A stretch of DNA of 51,888 nt from JAIVGZ01 sp964552205. GTDB lineage: Bacteria > Pseudomonadota > Gammaproteobacteria > Natronospirales > JAIVGZ01. Position 1 is the first letter of the stretch. Each line of letters starts with the position of its first letter. The translations under genes were made by a program, and so were the position numbers. Shown here piece after piece: positions 41,188 to 49,156 of the stretch. The DNA is taken from the NCBI GenBank assembly GCA_964552205.1, contig CAZKFT010000012.1:1-51888 (forward strand), written 5' to 3'. Below the pieces are notes generated by a model, which ran no database searches, was not told the DNA's origin, and saw only the letters and a list, made by a program, of their open reading frames with translations.

Positions 41188-41450
41188 ATCATCGGCGACA
41201 GATTGCGAATCGCCCCTCCCGTGTCCGCCCGGCCCGTGGCGCTCAGATCATCTGATGAGAAGACCTTGGTTCCCGTGCGAGTGTGCATATCACTGCTACC
41301 ATCGGCGGGGACTTCTTGGGCGATGCGTGAGCCGGTGAGAACGCGTTTCTCCATTTTCACCTCTGCAGCAGGTTCTGCTACCGGTGCTGCGGCGCAGCCG
41401 CCCAACAGGGCTCCGGCTAAGACCGCCACCGTAATCACTTTCAGTTTCAT
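41181..41450 (-). CDS. small lipoprotein with TonB-receptor plug-like segment
   Basis: An 89-residue protein with the lipoprotein signal MKLKVITVAVLAGALLGGC (lipidated Cys19). After an Ala/Pro/Glu-rich linker comes KRVLTGSRIAQEVPADGSS and later VFSSDDLSATGRADTG followed by GAIRNLSP. TonB-dependent receptors of proteobacteria begin their plug with the pattern VxVTGSRI, a variable stretch, V(I/F)(S/T)xxDLxATG, then LRxLP. The protein therefore looks like a plug N-terminus without plug core or barrel. Function unknown. ATG 41450 is chosen for the signal peptide; in-frame starts upstream lack one. It is co-transcribed with the beta-barrel gene downstream. Confidence 0.75.
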   Translation of the reverse strand: MKLKVITVAVLAGALLGGCAAAPVAEPAAEVKMEKRVLTGSRIAQEVPADGSSDMHTRTGTKVFSSDDLSATGRADTGGAIRNLSPMIW

Positions 41451-41491
41451 GGTGTTAGATATCTCCATCTGAGGATTTGGCAACAAGTTGA

Positions 41492-41519
41492 TTGACTGTC
41501 ATCAAGGATGCGGTAAAAG
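41492..41519 (+). promoter_or_regulatory. sigma-70-like promoter for the POT transporter
   Basis: TTGACT (41492-41497), a 16-base spacer and TAAAAG (41514-41519). The -35 matches five of six positions, the -10 four of six. It leaves a leader of about 35-40 bases with a strong Shine-Dalgarno box. Confidence 0.4.
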
Positions 41520-41563
41520 TGTCGCAGTTACAAACTGAACAGAAGCTGAAGGGGGAGAGTGAA

Positions 41564-43132
41564 ATGATTGCCGGACACCCGCGCGGTTTGTACACCTTGT
41601 TCTTCACAGAAATGTGGGAACGGTTTTCCTACTACGGGATGCGCGGCATCCTCTTTCTCTTCCTGGCTGCCGCGGTCGAACGGGGTGGCCTAGGGATAGA
41701 TGTTGCTACAGCTGGGGCGATTTATGGTTTGTACACCGCGGCGGTGTACCTGTTCGGTCTGCCCGGCGGTTGGATCGCCGACCGCATCATGGGCCAGCAG
41801 AATGCGGTCTGGTATGGGGGCATCATCATCGCCTGCGGCCACTTCTCGATGGCCGTACCCTCCCAGACCACCTTCTTCCTCGGTCTGGTCCTGATTGTGG
41901 TCGGCACCGGCTTGCTGAAGCCCAATGTCAGCGCCATCGTGGGCGAGCTTTACCCCAACGATAACGGCGCCCGGCGAGACGCTGGGTTCTCCATCTTCTA
42001 TATGGGCATCAATGTCGGTGCCTTCCTTGGCCCCTTGATTTGCGGCTATCTGGGCGAAAACGTCAATTGGCATTATGGCTTCGGCGCCGCGGGTGTCGGC
42101 ATGGTGATTGGCCTCATACAGTTCCGACTTACACAGCACCACTTGGGGGAAGCGGGCCGCCATCCTACGCCGTTCAGCGATGATCCCAAGGTTGACGCGG
42201 AGAAAAAACGGCAGGCCACGACTTGGGCGTGGGCGGGCACCGGGTTGCTTGCGCTCGTCATTCTGGCTGGCTTGACCGGCGCTATCACAGTAGACCCGGT
42301 CGGCTTGGCCACCAATGCCATGGTGGTCATCGTCGCTGTCGCGGGCGGTTACTTCGCGTGGGTATTCACAAGAGGCCAGCTGACACGCATAGAGAAACAG
42401 CGGGTGGGCGTCATCGTCATCCTGTTCATCGGTGCTGCCATGTTCTGGTCCGGCTTCGAGCAGGCCGGGTCTTCATTGAATCTGTTTGCCGAGCGTCACA
42501 CCGACCGCATGATTTTCGGTTGGGAAATGCCAGCGAGCTGGCTGCAAGCCGTGAACCCGTTGTTCATCATCACGCTCGCGCCATTCTTCGCCTGGTTCTG
42601 GGTGTACCTGGCGCGACGTAACCTGAACCCGTCCATGCCCGCGAAGTTTGCGCTGGGCCTGATTCAACTCGGCTTGGGATTTGGCGTCATGGCAGTGGCA
42701 TCCTTGCTGGCGGTCAAGGGGCAGTCGGTGTTGCCGACTTGGTTGGTGCTGACTTACCTGCTCCACACCATGGGTGAGCTTTGCCTGAGCCCCGTCGGCC
42801 TTTCGGCAGTGACCAAGCTGTCGCCCAAGCGCTTTGTCGGTCAAATGATGGGTATCTGGTTCATCGCGGCGGCGCTCGGCAATCTCATGGCCGGTCTGAT
42901 TGCCGGTCGCTTCGACCCGGAAGCGCTTGAGCAGATGCCGTCCCTGTTCAGCATGGTATTGATGAGCACGGCTGGTCTTGGCGTGGTCTTCCTCATCTTC
43001 CTGCGACCATTCCGCAACCTCACCCATCGTGACGATGTGGAAGTTGCTGCCGGCGATGCACTGTTCCGCAAACTCGGTGCCGGCGGTGCAGTGATTGGGG
43101 CAGCCATCGTGCTTTATGTGATGAGCCGCTGA
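41564..43132 (+). CDS. POT-family proton-coupled di/tripeptide transporter
   Basis: A 522-residue major-facilitator protein of the POT/PTR2 family, importing di- and tripeptides with protons. The signature ExxERFxYYG appears as FTEMWERFSYYGMR (about residues 18-31). Other blocks are GGWIADRIMGQQNA, GTGLLKPNVSAIVGELY, FSIFYMGINVGAFLGPLI and LSPVGLSAVTKLSP. Fourteen hydrophobic helices are likely. ATG 41564 is chosen because GGGGGAG stands six bases before it; an upstream TTG-started extension is polar and unlike the family. The stop shares one base with the first yfcC-like gene (TGATG). Confidence 0.95.
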   Translation: MIAGHPRGLYTLFFTEMWERFSYYGMRGILFLFLAAAVERGGLGIDVATAGAIYGLYTAAVYLFGLPGGWIADRIMGQQNAVWYGGIIIACGHFSMAVPSQTTFFLGLVLIVVGTGLLKPNVSAIVGELYPNDNGARRDAGFSIFYMGINVGAFLGPLICGYLGENVNWHYGFGAAGVGMVIGLIQFRLTQHHLGEAGRHPTPFSDDPKVDAEKKRQATTWAWAGTGLLALVILAGLTGAITVDPVGLATNAMVVIVAVAGGYFAWVFTRGQLTRIEKQRVGVIVILFIGAAMFWSGFEQAGSSLNLFAERHTDRMIFGWEMPASWLQAVNPLFIITLAPFFAWFWVYLARRNLNPSMPAKFALGLIQLGLGFGVMAVASLLAVKGQSVLPTWLVLTYLLHTMGELCLSPVGLSAVTKLSPKRFVGQMMGIWFIAAALGNLMAGLIAGRFDPEALEQMPSLFSMVLMSTAGLGVVFLIFLRPFRNLTHRDDVEVAAGDALFRKLGAGGAVIGAAIVLYVMSR

Positions 43133-44358
43133 TGGGGACCATACGGGTACCCCACACGCTGGTACTGCTGTTCGGCATGATGGTGGTGGCGCTTATTGCC
43201 ACCTGGATTTTGCCGGCCGGGAGCTTCGACTTCGTCGACGGTAGCCGCGCCGTTGTTCCGGGGACATTCAAGCTGGTCGAGGACGCCCGAACGCTCAGTC
43301 CATTGGACTTGTTCACGGTCATCCCGCGCGCCCTCGCAGACGCGCAGGGCATCATCTTCTTTGTCCTGATTGTCGGTGGCGTGCTCGCAGTCATCAGGCG
43401 CACGGGTGCCATTGATGCATTCCTGGGATGGATGCTGACGCGATTCGGCCACAACGTCGGGTTGATGATTTTTGCCGGCATGTTCGCATTCGGGGCCGCG
43501 TCCAGCACCTTCGGGATGGCTGAGGAATACATTCCGGTCGTTGCAGTCCTGATCACGCTATGTGTCGCCTTGCGCCTAGATACGGTTGCTGCGGTGGCGA
43601 CCATGGTGGTCGGTTACGGAATTGGTTTTGGGGCAGCAGTATTGAACCCGTTCACCGTGATGATTGCCAAGGATATCGCGGAACTGGCGCCGCAATCCGG
43701 CATGGAACTGCGTTTGATCATTTTCCTGCCCTTGCTCGCCATCGGCTTTCACCATGTCTACCGCTATGCAAANNNNNNNNNNNNNNNNNNNNNNNNNNNN
43801 NNNNNNNNNNNNNNNNNNNNNNNNNNNNNNNNNNNNNNNNNNNNNNNNNNNNNNNNNNNNNNNNNNNNNNNNGAGACTGCCAAGGTATTTGGCATTGGCG
43901 CTGCCGAGTTGTCCATGACTGCGTTGCTCATCGGCTTCGCCCGCTCCATTGCGTTGTTGCTGGAAGATGGTCAGGTGTTGCACACCATCGTCCATGGACT
44001 TTCGGTTCCGCTATCCATGGTCGGGCCTGAGATTGCCGCCGTAGGTATGCTGTTCATCCAGAGCGCGCTCAACTTCTTCATTCCATCCGGCAGTGGACAG
44101 GCCTATGTCACCATGCCGTTGATGGCGCCTATTGCCGACCTTGTCGGGCTCACCCGCCAGACAGCAGTGCTTGCTTACCAATTCGGCGACGGCTTCATGA
44201 ACATGGTGGTGCCCACCAACCCGGTGTTGATGGGCATCCTTGGTATCGCTGGAATCCCGTACGACCGTTGGCTACGCTTCATCTGGCCTTTGATGGTGAA
44301 GTTGCTGGTGGCCGCGTCATTCATCCTCGTCGTCGCTGTCTGGATAAACTACTCGTAA
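43132..44358 (+). CDS. YfcC-family carrier, interrupted by assembly gap
   Basis: A membrane carrier of the YfcC family (DcuC-like ion transporter superfamily). The visible ends are nearly colinear with the paralogue at 44380-45765: VPHTLVLLF, VIPRALADAQGIIFF, SSTFGMAEEYIPV, GFHHVYRYA, GAAELSMTALLIGFAR, IPSGSGQAYVTMPLM and AYQFGDGFMN. By comparison with the paralogue about 80 residues (near 245 bases) are missing, yet the gap is 100 N, so the open frame across it is accidental. YfcC-like carriers are proposed to move basic amino acids or small peptides; the substrate is not established. It is coupled to the POT gene. Confidence 0.9.
   Translation: MGTIRVPHTLVLLFGMMVVALIATWILPAGSFDFVDGSRAVVPGTFKLVEDARTLSPLDLFTVIPRALADAQGIIFFVLIVGGVLAVIRRTGAIDAFLGWMLTRFGHNVGLMIFAGMFAFGAASSTFGMAEEYIPVVAVLITLCVALRLDTVAAVATMVVGYGIGFGAAVLNPFTVMIAKDIAELAPQSGMELRLIIFLPLLAIGFHHVYRYAXXXXXXXXXXXXXXXXXXXXXXXXXXXXXXXXXXETAKVFGIGAAELSMTALLIGFARSIALLLEDGQVLHTIVHGLSVPLSMVGPEIAAVGMLFIQSALNFFIPSGSGQAYVTMPLMAPIADLVGLTRQTAVLAYQFGDGFMNMVVPTNPVLMGILGIAGIPYDRWLRFIWPLMVKLLVAASFILVVAVWINYS
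43773..43872. other. scaffold gap (100 N) inside the first yfcC-like gene
   Basis: The flanks share no overlap. Alignment by eye with the neighbouring paralogue indicates about 245 missing bases, encoding a cytoplasmic loop and roughly two helices. Confidence 0.85.
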
Positions 44359-44379
44359 CGAATTAGGTAAGGAAACTCG

Positions 44380-45765
44380 ATGACCAACGCGCAACCCTTC
44401 CGCGTACCGCACACTTTGGTGTTGTTGTTTGCGATGACTGCCATCGCCTTGGTGCTCACATGGGTGCTTCCCGCGGGGACTTTTGACACAGCGCCGGACG
44501 AAAGTGGGCGCCAGGTGGTCGTCGCTGGGACCTATCACACCCTTGATGACGCGGAAACGCTGTCGCCGCTCGCGCTGCTGACGGTCATTCCCCGTGCACT
44601 TGGAGATGCCCAAGCAATCATCTTCTTCGTATTGCTGATCGGCGGCGTTCTGGCCGTGGTCCGCGCAACCGGAGCGATTGATGCGTCGCTTGGATGGACC
44701 TTGCAGCGGTTCGGACACCGGGTCGGCTTGTTGCTGTTTGGTGGGATGTTCGTGTTCGGAATTGCCTCCAGCACCTTTGGTATGGCTGTGGAGTACATTG
44801 CACTGGTCGGCATCATGGTGTCCCTGTGCGTCGCCTTGCGTTTGGACACGCTTGCAGCAGTCAGCACCATGATCATCGGTTACGGTGTGGGCTATGGTGC
44901 GTCCGCCATCAATCCATTCACCGTGATGGTCGCCCAGGATATCGCCGGCTTACAGCCCGGCTCCGGAATGTGGTTGCGTCTCGCCATCTTCGTACCTTTC
45001 CTGCTCATCGGATTCCACCATGTGTATCGCTACGCGATGAAGGTCCAGAAAGACCCGTCTGCGAGCTATGTCCACGACCTGCCAGACGCGCAGCCACCCA
45101 AGACAACAGAGTATCCACAAGTCAGTCGACGGCACCTCGGCGTGCTCGCCGCCATGGTGGGGACGCTTCTGTTGCTGGTATCCGGCGTCATCTTCTGGGG
45201 TTGGTACTTGGTGGAGCTGTCGGCATTGTTTCTTGGGCTCGCGGTGGTCGCAGCGGTTGTAGGTGGTTTGAGCGCGGACCACACTGCGAAGACATTCGGC
45301 ATGGGTGCTGCCGAATTGTCCATGACCGCGTTGCTCATCGGTTTTGCACGCGCCATCGCGTTGACGCTAGAGGACGGTCAGGTATTGCACACCATCGTGC
45401 ACTATCTCTCCATGCCTCTGTCCATGGTGGGCGCGCATCTCGCGGCGGTCGGCATGCTGGTCATACAGTCCATCCTGAATTTGTTTATCCCTTCTGGATC
45501 CGGTCAGGCCTACGTGACCATGCCGTTGATGTCACCATTGTCTGACTTGCTGGGCATTCCGCGCCAGGTTGCGGTACTCGCCTATCAGTTCGGCGACGGC
45601 TTCATGAACATCATCGTGCCGACCAACGCCGTGCTCATGGGCATTTTGGGTATCGCCAATATTCCCTACGACCGCTGGTTCCGGTTTATCTGGCCGCTGG
45701 TACTGAAGCTGATGGCAGCGTCGGCTGTTGTTCTGGTCTTTGCGGTGGCCATCGGCTACAGCTAA
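44380..45765 (+). CDS. YfcC-family carrier (tandem paralogue)
   Basis: A complete 461-residue inner-membrane carrier with about eleven or twelve helices. It shares long identical stretches with the gene before it, including SSTFGMA, GAAELSMTALLIGFAR and SGSGQAYVTMPLM. Differences are concentrated in the loop after the first helix and in the central loop (KDPSASYVHDLPDAQPP). An AAGGAAA box lies just before the ATG, 21 bases after the first copy's stop. Two copies beside a peptide transporter and peptidases suggest export or exchange of amino acids set free from peptides. This is inference. Confidence 0.92.
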   Translation: MTNAQPFRVPHTLVLLFAMTAIALVLTWVLPAGTFDTAPDESGRQVVVAGTYHTLDDAETLSPLALLTVIPRALGDAQAIIFFVLLIGGVLAVVRATGAIDASLGWTLQRFGHRVGLLLFGGMFVFGIASSTFGMAVEYIALVGIMVSLCVALRLDTLAAVSTMIIGYGVGYGASAINPFTVMVAQDIAGLQPGSGMWLRLAIFVPFLLIGFHHVYRYAMKVQKDPSASYVHDLPDAQPPKTTEYPQVSRRHLGVLAAMVGTLLLLVSGVIFWGWYLVELSALFLGLAVVAAVVGGLSADHTAKTFGMGAAELSMTALLIGFARAIALTLEDGQVLHTIVHYLSMPLSMVGAHLAAVGMLVIQSILNLFIPSGSGQAYVTMPLMSPLSDLLGIPRQVAVLAYQFGDGFMNIIVPTNAVLMGILGIANIPYDRWFRFIWPLVLKLMAASAVVLVFAVAIGYS

Positions 45766-45819
45766 ACGCCGTGCTGACTTTCTGGTAGGCTCATTCGCAT
45801 TCATTTTGAGGATTTGATG

Positions 45820-47835
45820 ATGAAGAAAATTCTGCTGTTGGTCCTTGTTGCCGTCTTCCCACTTGCCCTTTTCGCGGACGGTTTGACCATCGAACAAGTC
45901 GCGCAGATGCGCATGGTCGGTAGCGCTGCCATTTCGCCACAAGGCGGCCAGATTGCCTACTCCGTCGTTGTCCCACGCACGCCGTTCAAGGACGATGACG
46001 GAGCCGCCTGGTCGGAGCTGCATGTCACCGATACGCGTGGCAACTCGCGGCCTTTCGTGACCGGGCCCGGCCGCACGGCGCAGATCGATTGGCTTGCAGA
46101 CGGCAGCATGATTACCTTCCTCGCCAACCGTTCGGATGACAAGCACACGGTCCTCTATGGCATCCCAGCAACGGGCGGCGAGGCACGACGCTTGGTCGCG
46201 CTGGAGACCGCGGTGTCCCGTTATGCGCTGAGCCCGGATGGCACACAAGTTGCGTTGCTCGCCCGCGAACCGGAGCCGGCAGACCGTGCAGAACTACGTC
46301 GACGTGGGTTCAGCCAGAAAGTCCACGAGGAGGACTGGCTCGAAACAGGCGTCTGGATTGCGCCTATCGATGGAGAGGGTGAAGCACGCCGCCTGCCGGT
46401 CGAAGGCACGGTGCATCAGCTGAAGTGGAGCCCGGACGGTAGTCGCTTGGCGCTGGCTGTCGCGCCAACACCATCCGTGGATGACTCACTGGTCATGCTT
46501 CGCGTACGCGTGGTGGATGCCGAAACTGGAGAGGTTCTTGCTCGCATCGACAATCCAGGCAAGCTCGGCGACCTGGCATGGAGCCCGGATGGCGAGTATC
46601 TCGCCCTGATTTCTGTTGTTGACCAGCACGACCCGCGCGAGGGCCGCCTGGTCGTAGTGCCTGCGACTGGAGGAGAGCAGGTCGATTTGATGCCAGGGCT
46701 GCTAGGCCATGTGTGGAGCATGGATTGGGTGGACGCAAGAACGCTCGCGTTCATTTCCCATGAAGGCACCTACTCGCGACTCGGCACCATACGCCGCGAC
46801 GGACGCAACCAGCGCACGGTGTTGCGTACGGGCGGACCGGTGTGGACCTCGTTGTCCATCGCCAAGAACGGTGAGATGGCCCTGACCGCATCGACCCCGG
46901 CACACCCGACTGAACTGTTTCACCTACCACGGAATTCTTCGAATGCTCGACGGCTGACCAACAGCAACCCATGGCTGGACGATGTACGCCTTGCCCGTCA
47001 GGAAGTGGTGCGCTACCAAGCCCGTGACGGACTGGAAATTGAAGGCGTGCTGATCTACCCATTGGATCACCGAGAAGGGCAACGCTATCCGTTGATTCTT
47101 CAGGTACACGGTGGGCCGGAGGCGCACTACTCGAACGCGTGGCTTTCGTTCTACCACACGCCCGGGCAGGTAGCAGCTGCGCGCGGCTTTGCCGTGTTCT
47201 ATCCGAACTATCGGGCCAGTACGGGGCGCGGCGTCGAGTTCTCGATGCTTGATCACTACGATCCCGCTGGCAAGGAGTTCGACGACTATGTGGATGGGGT
47301 GGACCATCTCATCGAGATGGGTCTGGTGGACGGCGAGCGGGTCGGTATCACTGGGGGTTCCTACGGTGGTTACGCGACCGCGTGGGGGTCCACTTTCTAC
47401 TCACATCGCTTCGCCGCGGGTGTGATGTCGGTCGGCATTTCTGATGCGACCATGATGATGGCGCTGGGGGATATTCCTTGGGAGATGTATCTGGTCCACC
47501 TACGGGTTTGGCCGTGGGAAAACTGGGATCTGTACCGTGAGCGTAGCCCGTTGTTCCATGTCACCAAGCACCGTACGCCGCTTCTTATTTTGCACGGTGA
47601 GGCGGATACGCGAGTGCATCCCGGGCATTCCCTGGCCTTGTTCCGCATGTTGAAAGTGTTGGATCAGGCACCGGTGCGTTTGGTCCTGTATCCCGGTGAG
47701 GGTCATGGCAACCAACGAGCGGCTTCGCGCTATGACTACAGCCTGCGCCAGATGCAGTGGTTCGAGCACTACCTGAAGGGCGAGGGTGGCGCGCCGCCGC
47801 CGTACGAGCTCGACTATTCCGGGTTCCGTCAATGA
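45820..47835 (+). CDS. exported S9-family prolyl-oligopeptidase-like serine peptidase
   Basis: A 671-residue peptidase with a signal peptide (MKKILLLVLVAVFPLALFA), so periplasmic or surface-associated. Residues about 20-400 contain beta-propeller repeats of the TolB/DPP type (ALSPDGTQVALLAREP, LKWSPDGSRLALA, LAWSPDGEYLALIS). The C-terminal alpha/beta hydrolase has the nucleophile in GGSYGGYAT (about residue 513), the aspartate in HGEADTRVHP (about 597) and the histidine in GEGHGN (about 628). This is the acylaminoacyl-peptidase / dipeptidyl-peptidase type. GAGGA lies seven bases before ATG 45820; an ATG three bases earlier is also in frame. The stop overlaps the M20 gene start. Confidence 0.95.
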   Translation: MKKILLLVLVAVFPLALFADGLTIEQVAQMRMVGSAAISPQGGQIAYSVVVPRTPFKDDDGAAWSELHVTDTRGNSRPFVTGPGRTAQIDWLADGSMITFLANRSDDKHTVLYGIPATGGEARRLVALETAVSRYALSPDGTQVALLAREPEPADRAELRRRGFSQKVHEEDWLETGVWIAPIDGEGEARRLPVEGTVHQLKWSPDGSRLALAVAPTPSVDDSLVMLRVRVVDAETGEVLARIDNPGKLGDLAWSPDGEYLALISVVDQHDPREGRLVVVPATGGEQVDLMPGLLGHVWSMDWVDARTLAFISHEGTYSRLGTIRRDGRNQRTVLRTGGPVWTSLSIAKNGEMALTASTPAHPTELFHLPRNSSNARRLTNSNPWLDDVRLARQEVVRYQARDGLEIEGVLIYPLDHREGQRYPLILQVHGGPEAHYSNAWLSFYHTPGQVAAARGFAVFYPNYRASTGRGVEFSMLDHYDPAGKEFDDYVDGVDHLIEMGLVDGERVGITGGSYGGYATAWGSTFYSHRFAAGVMSVGISDATMMMALGDIPWEMYLVHLRVWPWENWDLYRERSPLFHVTKHRTPLLILHGEADTRVHPGHSLALFRMLKVLDQAPVRLVLYPGEGHGNQRAASRYDYSLRQMQWFEHYLKGEGGAPPPYELDYSGFRQ

Positions 47836-49109
47836 TCAGGGTTCTTGCAGCTGCTCTTTTATTGGCGGCCACGCCTGTGTTGGCGAGTGATGTCGAGCGA
47901 TTGGCATCCTCAGTGGATGCGCAGGTGGTGGAGTGGCGACGGGACTTTCACCAGCATCCGGAACTCGGGAACCGTGAGTTCCGAACTGCGGGCATTGTGG
48001 CAGAGCATCTGCGTGGTCTTGGTCTTGAGGTCAGGACCGGCATAGCCCATACCGGTGTTGTAGGTATCCTCCGCACGGGACGGCCGGGACCTCGACTCGC
48101 GTTCAGAGCGGACATGGACGCGCTGCCAGTCACCGAGCAGGTTGACCTGCCCTTTGCCTCGAAGGTCACCACGGAATTTCGCGGACAGTCAGTGGGCGTC
48201 ATGCACGCGTGCGCCCACGACGGGCATACGGCCGTATTGATGGGACTCGCTCAAGCGTTGGTCGGCGTGAAGGACCAGCTCGCCGGCGAGGTCATGTTCA
48301 TTTTCCAGCCAGCGGAAGAGGGCGCACCCGAAGGTGAGGAAGGGGGCGCGAATCTGATGATCAACGAGGGATTGTTCGCGGACTTCCTGCCGGATGCGGT
48401 CTATGGGTTGCACTTCGGTGCTGGCATTCCCTCGGACACCATTTCCGTGCGACCGGGCCCGTACATGGCAGCAGCGGATGCGTTCAAGATCATTGTCCGA
48501 GGTCGGCAGGGCCATGGGTCGCGTCCGTGGAGTGCCGTGGATCCGGTGGTTGCCGCAGCAGACATCATCGGGACGGCGCAAACGCTGGTCAGTCGCCGAT
48601 CCGACCTGACTCGCGCGCCAGTGGTAGTCACCTTTGGCGCGATCAGAGGAGGCGTTCGTCAAAACATCATTCCGGACTCAGTGGAGCTCATAGGAACCAT
48701 CCGCACTTTTGAACCGGATATGCGTAGCGCGGTGTTCGCAGGTTTGCGCGACATGGCCACCAATGTCGCCGCGGCGCATGGCGCGACGGTGGAGATCGAA
48801 ATTCCCTGGCTGGAAGGCTACCCGGTGACCCGCAATGATGAAGCGCTGACCGAGCAGTCGCGTGCTGCCTTGACGCGTGCCGCCAACGGCAAGGTAATCC
48901 AGCTTCCGCCAATCACCGGCGCGGAAGATTTCTCCTACTACGGGCAACATGCACCGGCACTGTTCTTTTTCATCGGTGCGACACCGCCCGACCAGGATAT
49001 GAGTAGCGCGGCTTCCAACCACTCGCCGTTGTTCTTCCTGGACGAGGCCGCGCTCAAGCTGGGTACGCGAGCCATGCTGGAAATCGCCATGGAGCGGCTG
49101 AAGCAATAA
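47832..49109 (+). CDS. exported M20-family amidohydrolase / carboxypeptidase
   Basis: A 425-residue metallohydrolase with a signal peptide (MIRVLAAALLLAATPVLA). Metal-binding features are FRADMDALPV, HACAHDGHTA (about residue 124), the catalytic Glu pair in FQPAEEGAPEG and the C-terminal TGAEDFSYYG. The lid/dimerisation domain starts near GRQGHGSRPWSAVDP. This matches the peptidase M20D amidohydrolase group (IAA-amino-acid hydrolase, hippurate hydrolase, carboxypeptidase Ss1). It overlaps the S9 peptidase by four bases, so both hydrolases are made together and exported. Confidence 0.94.
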   Translation: MIRVLAAALLLAATPVLASDVERLASSVDAQVVEWRRDFHQHPELGNREFRTAGIVAEHLRGLGLEVRTGIAHTGVVGILRTGRPGPRLAFRADMDALPVTEQVDLPFASKVTTEFRGQSVGVMHACAHDGHTAVLMGLAQALVGVKDQLAGEVMFIFQPAEEGAPEGEEGGANLMINEGLFADFLPDAVYGLHFGAGIPSDTISVRPGPYMAAADAFKIIVRGRQGHGSRPWSAVDPVVAAADIIGTAQTLVSRRSDLTRAPVVVTFGAIRGGVRQNIIPDSVELIGTIRTFEPDMRSAVFAGLRDMATNVAAAHGATVEIEIPWLEGYPVTRNDEALTEQSRAALTRAANGKVIQLPPITGAEDFSYYGQHAPALFFFIGATPPDQDMSSAASNHSPLFFLDEAALKLGTRAMLEIAMERLKQ

Positions 49110-49141
49110 GAATCGGGTAGGCGTGGAGTCGGGCAGCGGCA

Positions 49142-49147
49142 TACAAT
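49142..49147 (+). promoter_or_regulatory. -10 box (TACAAT) directly before the DMT transporter
   Basis: TACAAT ends nine bases before ATG 49157. There is no Shine-Dalgarno box. The local string resembles the uvrD start region. Confidence 0.5.
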
Positions 49148-49156
49148 ACGCGGCCC

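Noticed and set aside
43132..44358. A complete 408-residue YfcC protein
   Set aside because: The frame crosses 100 N of wrong length; the paralogue shows that about 80 residues are missing.
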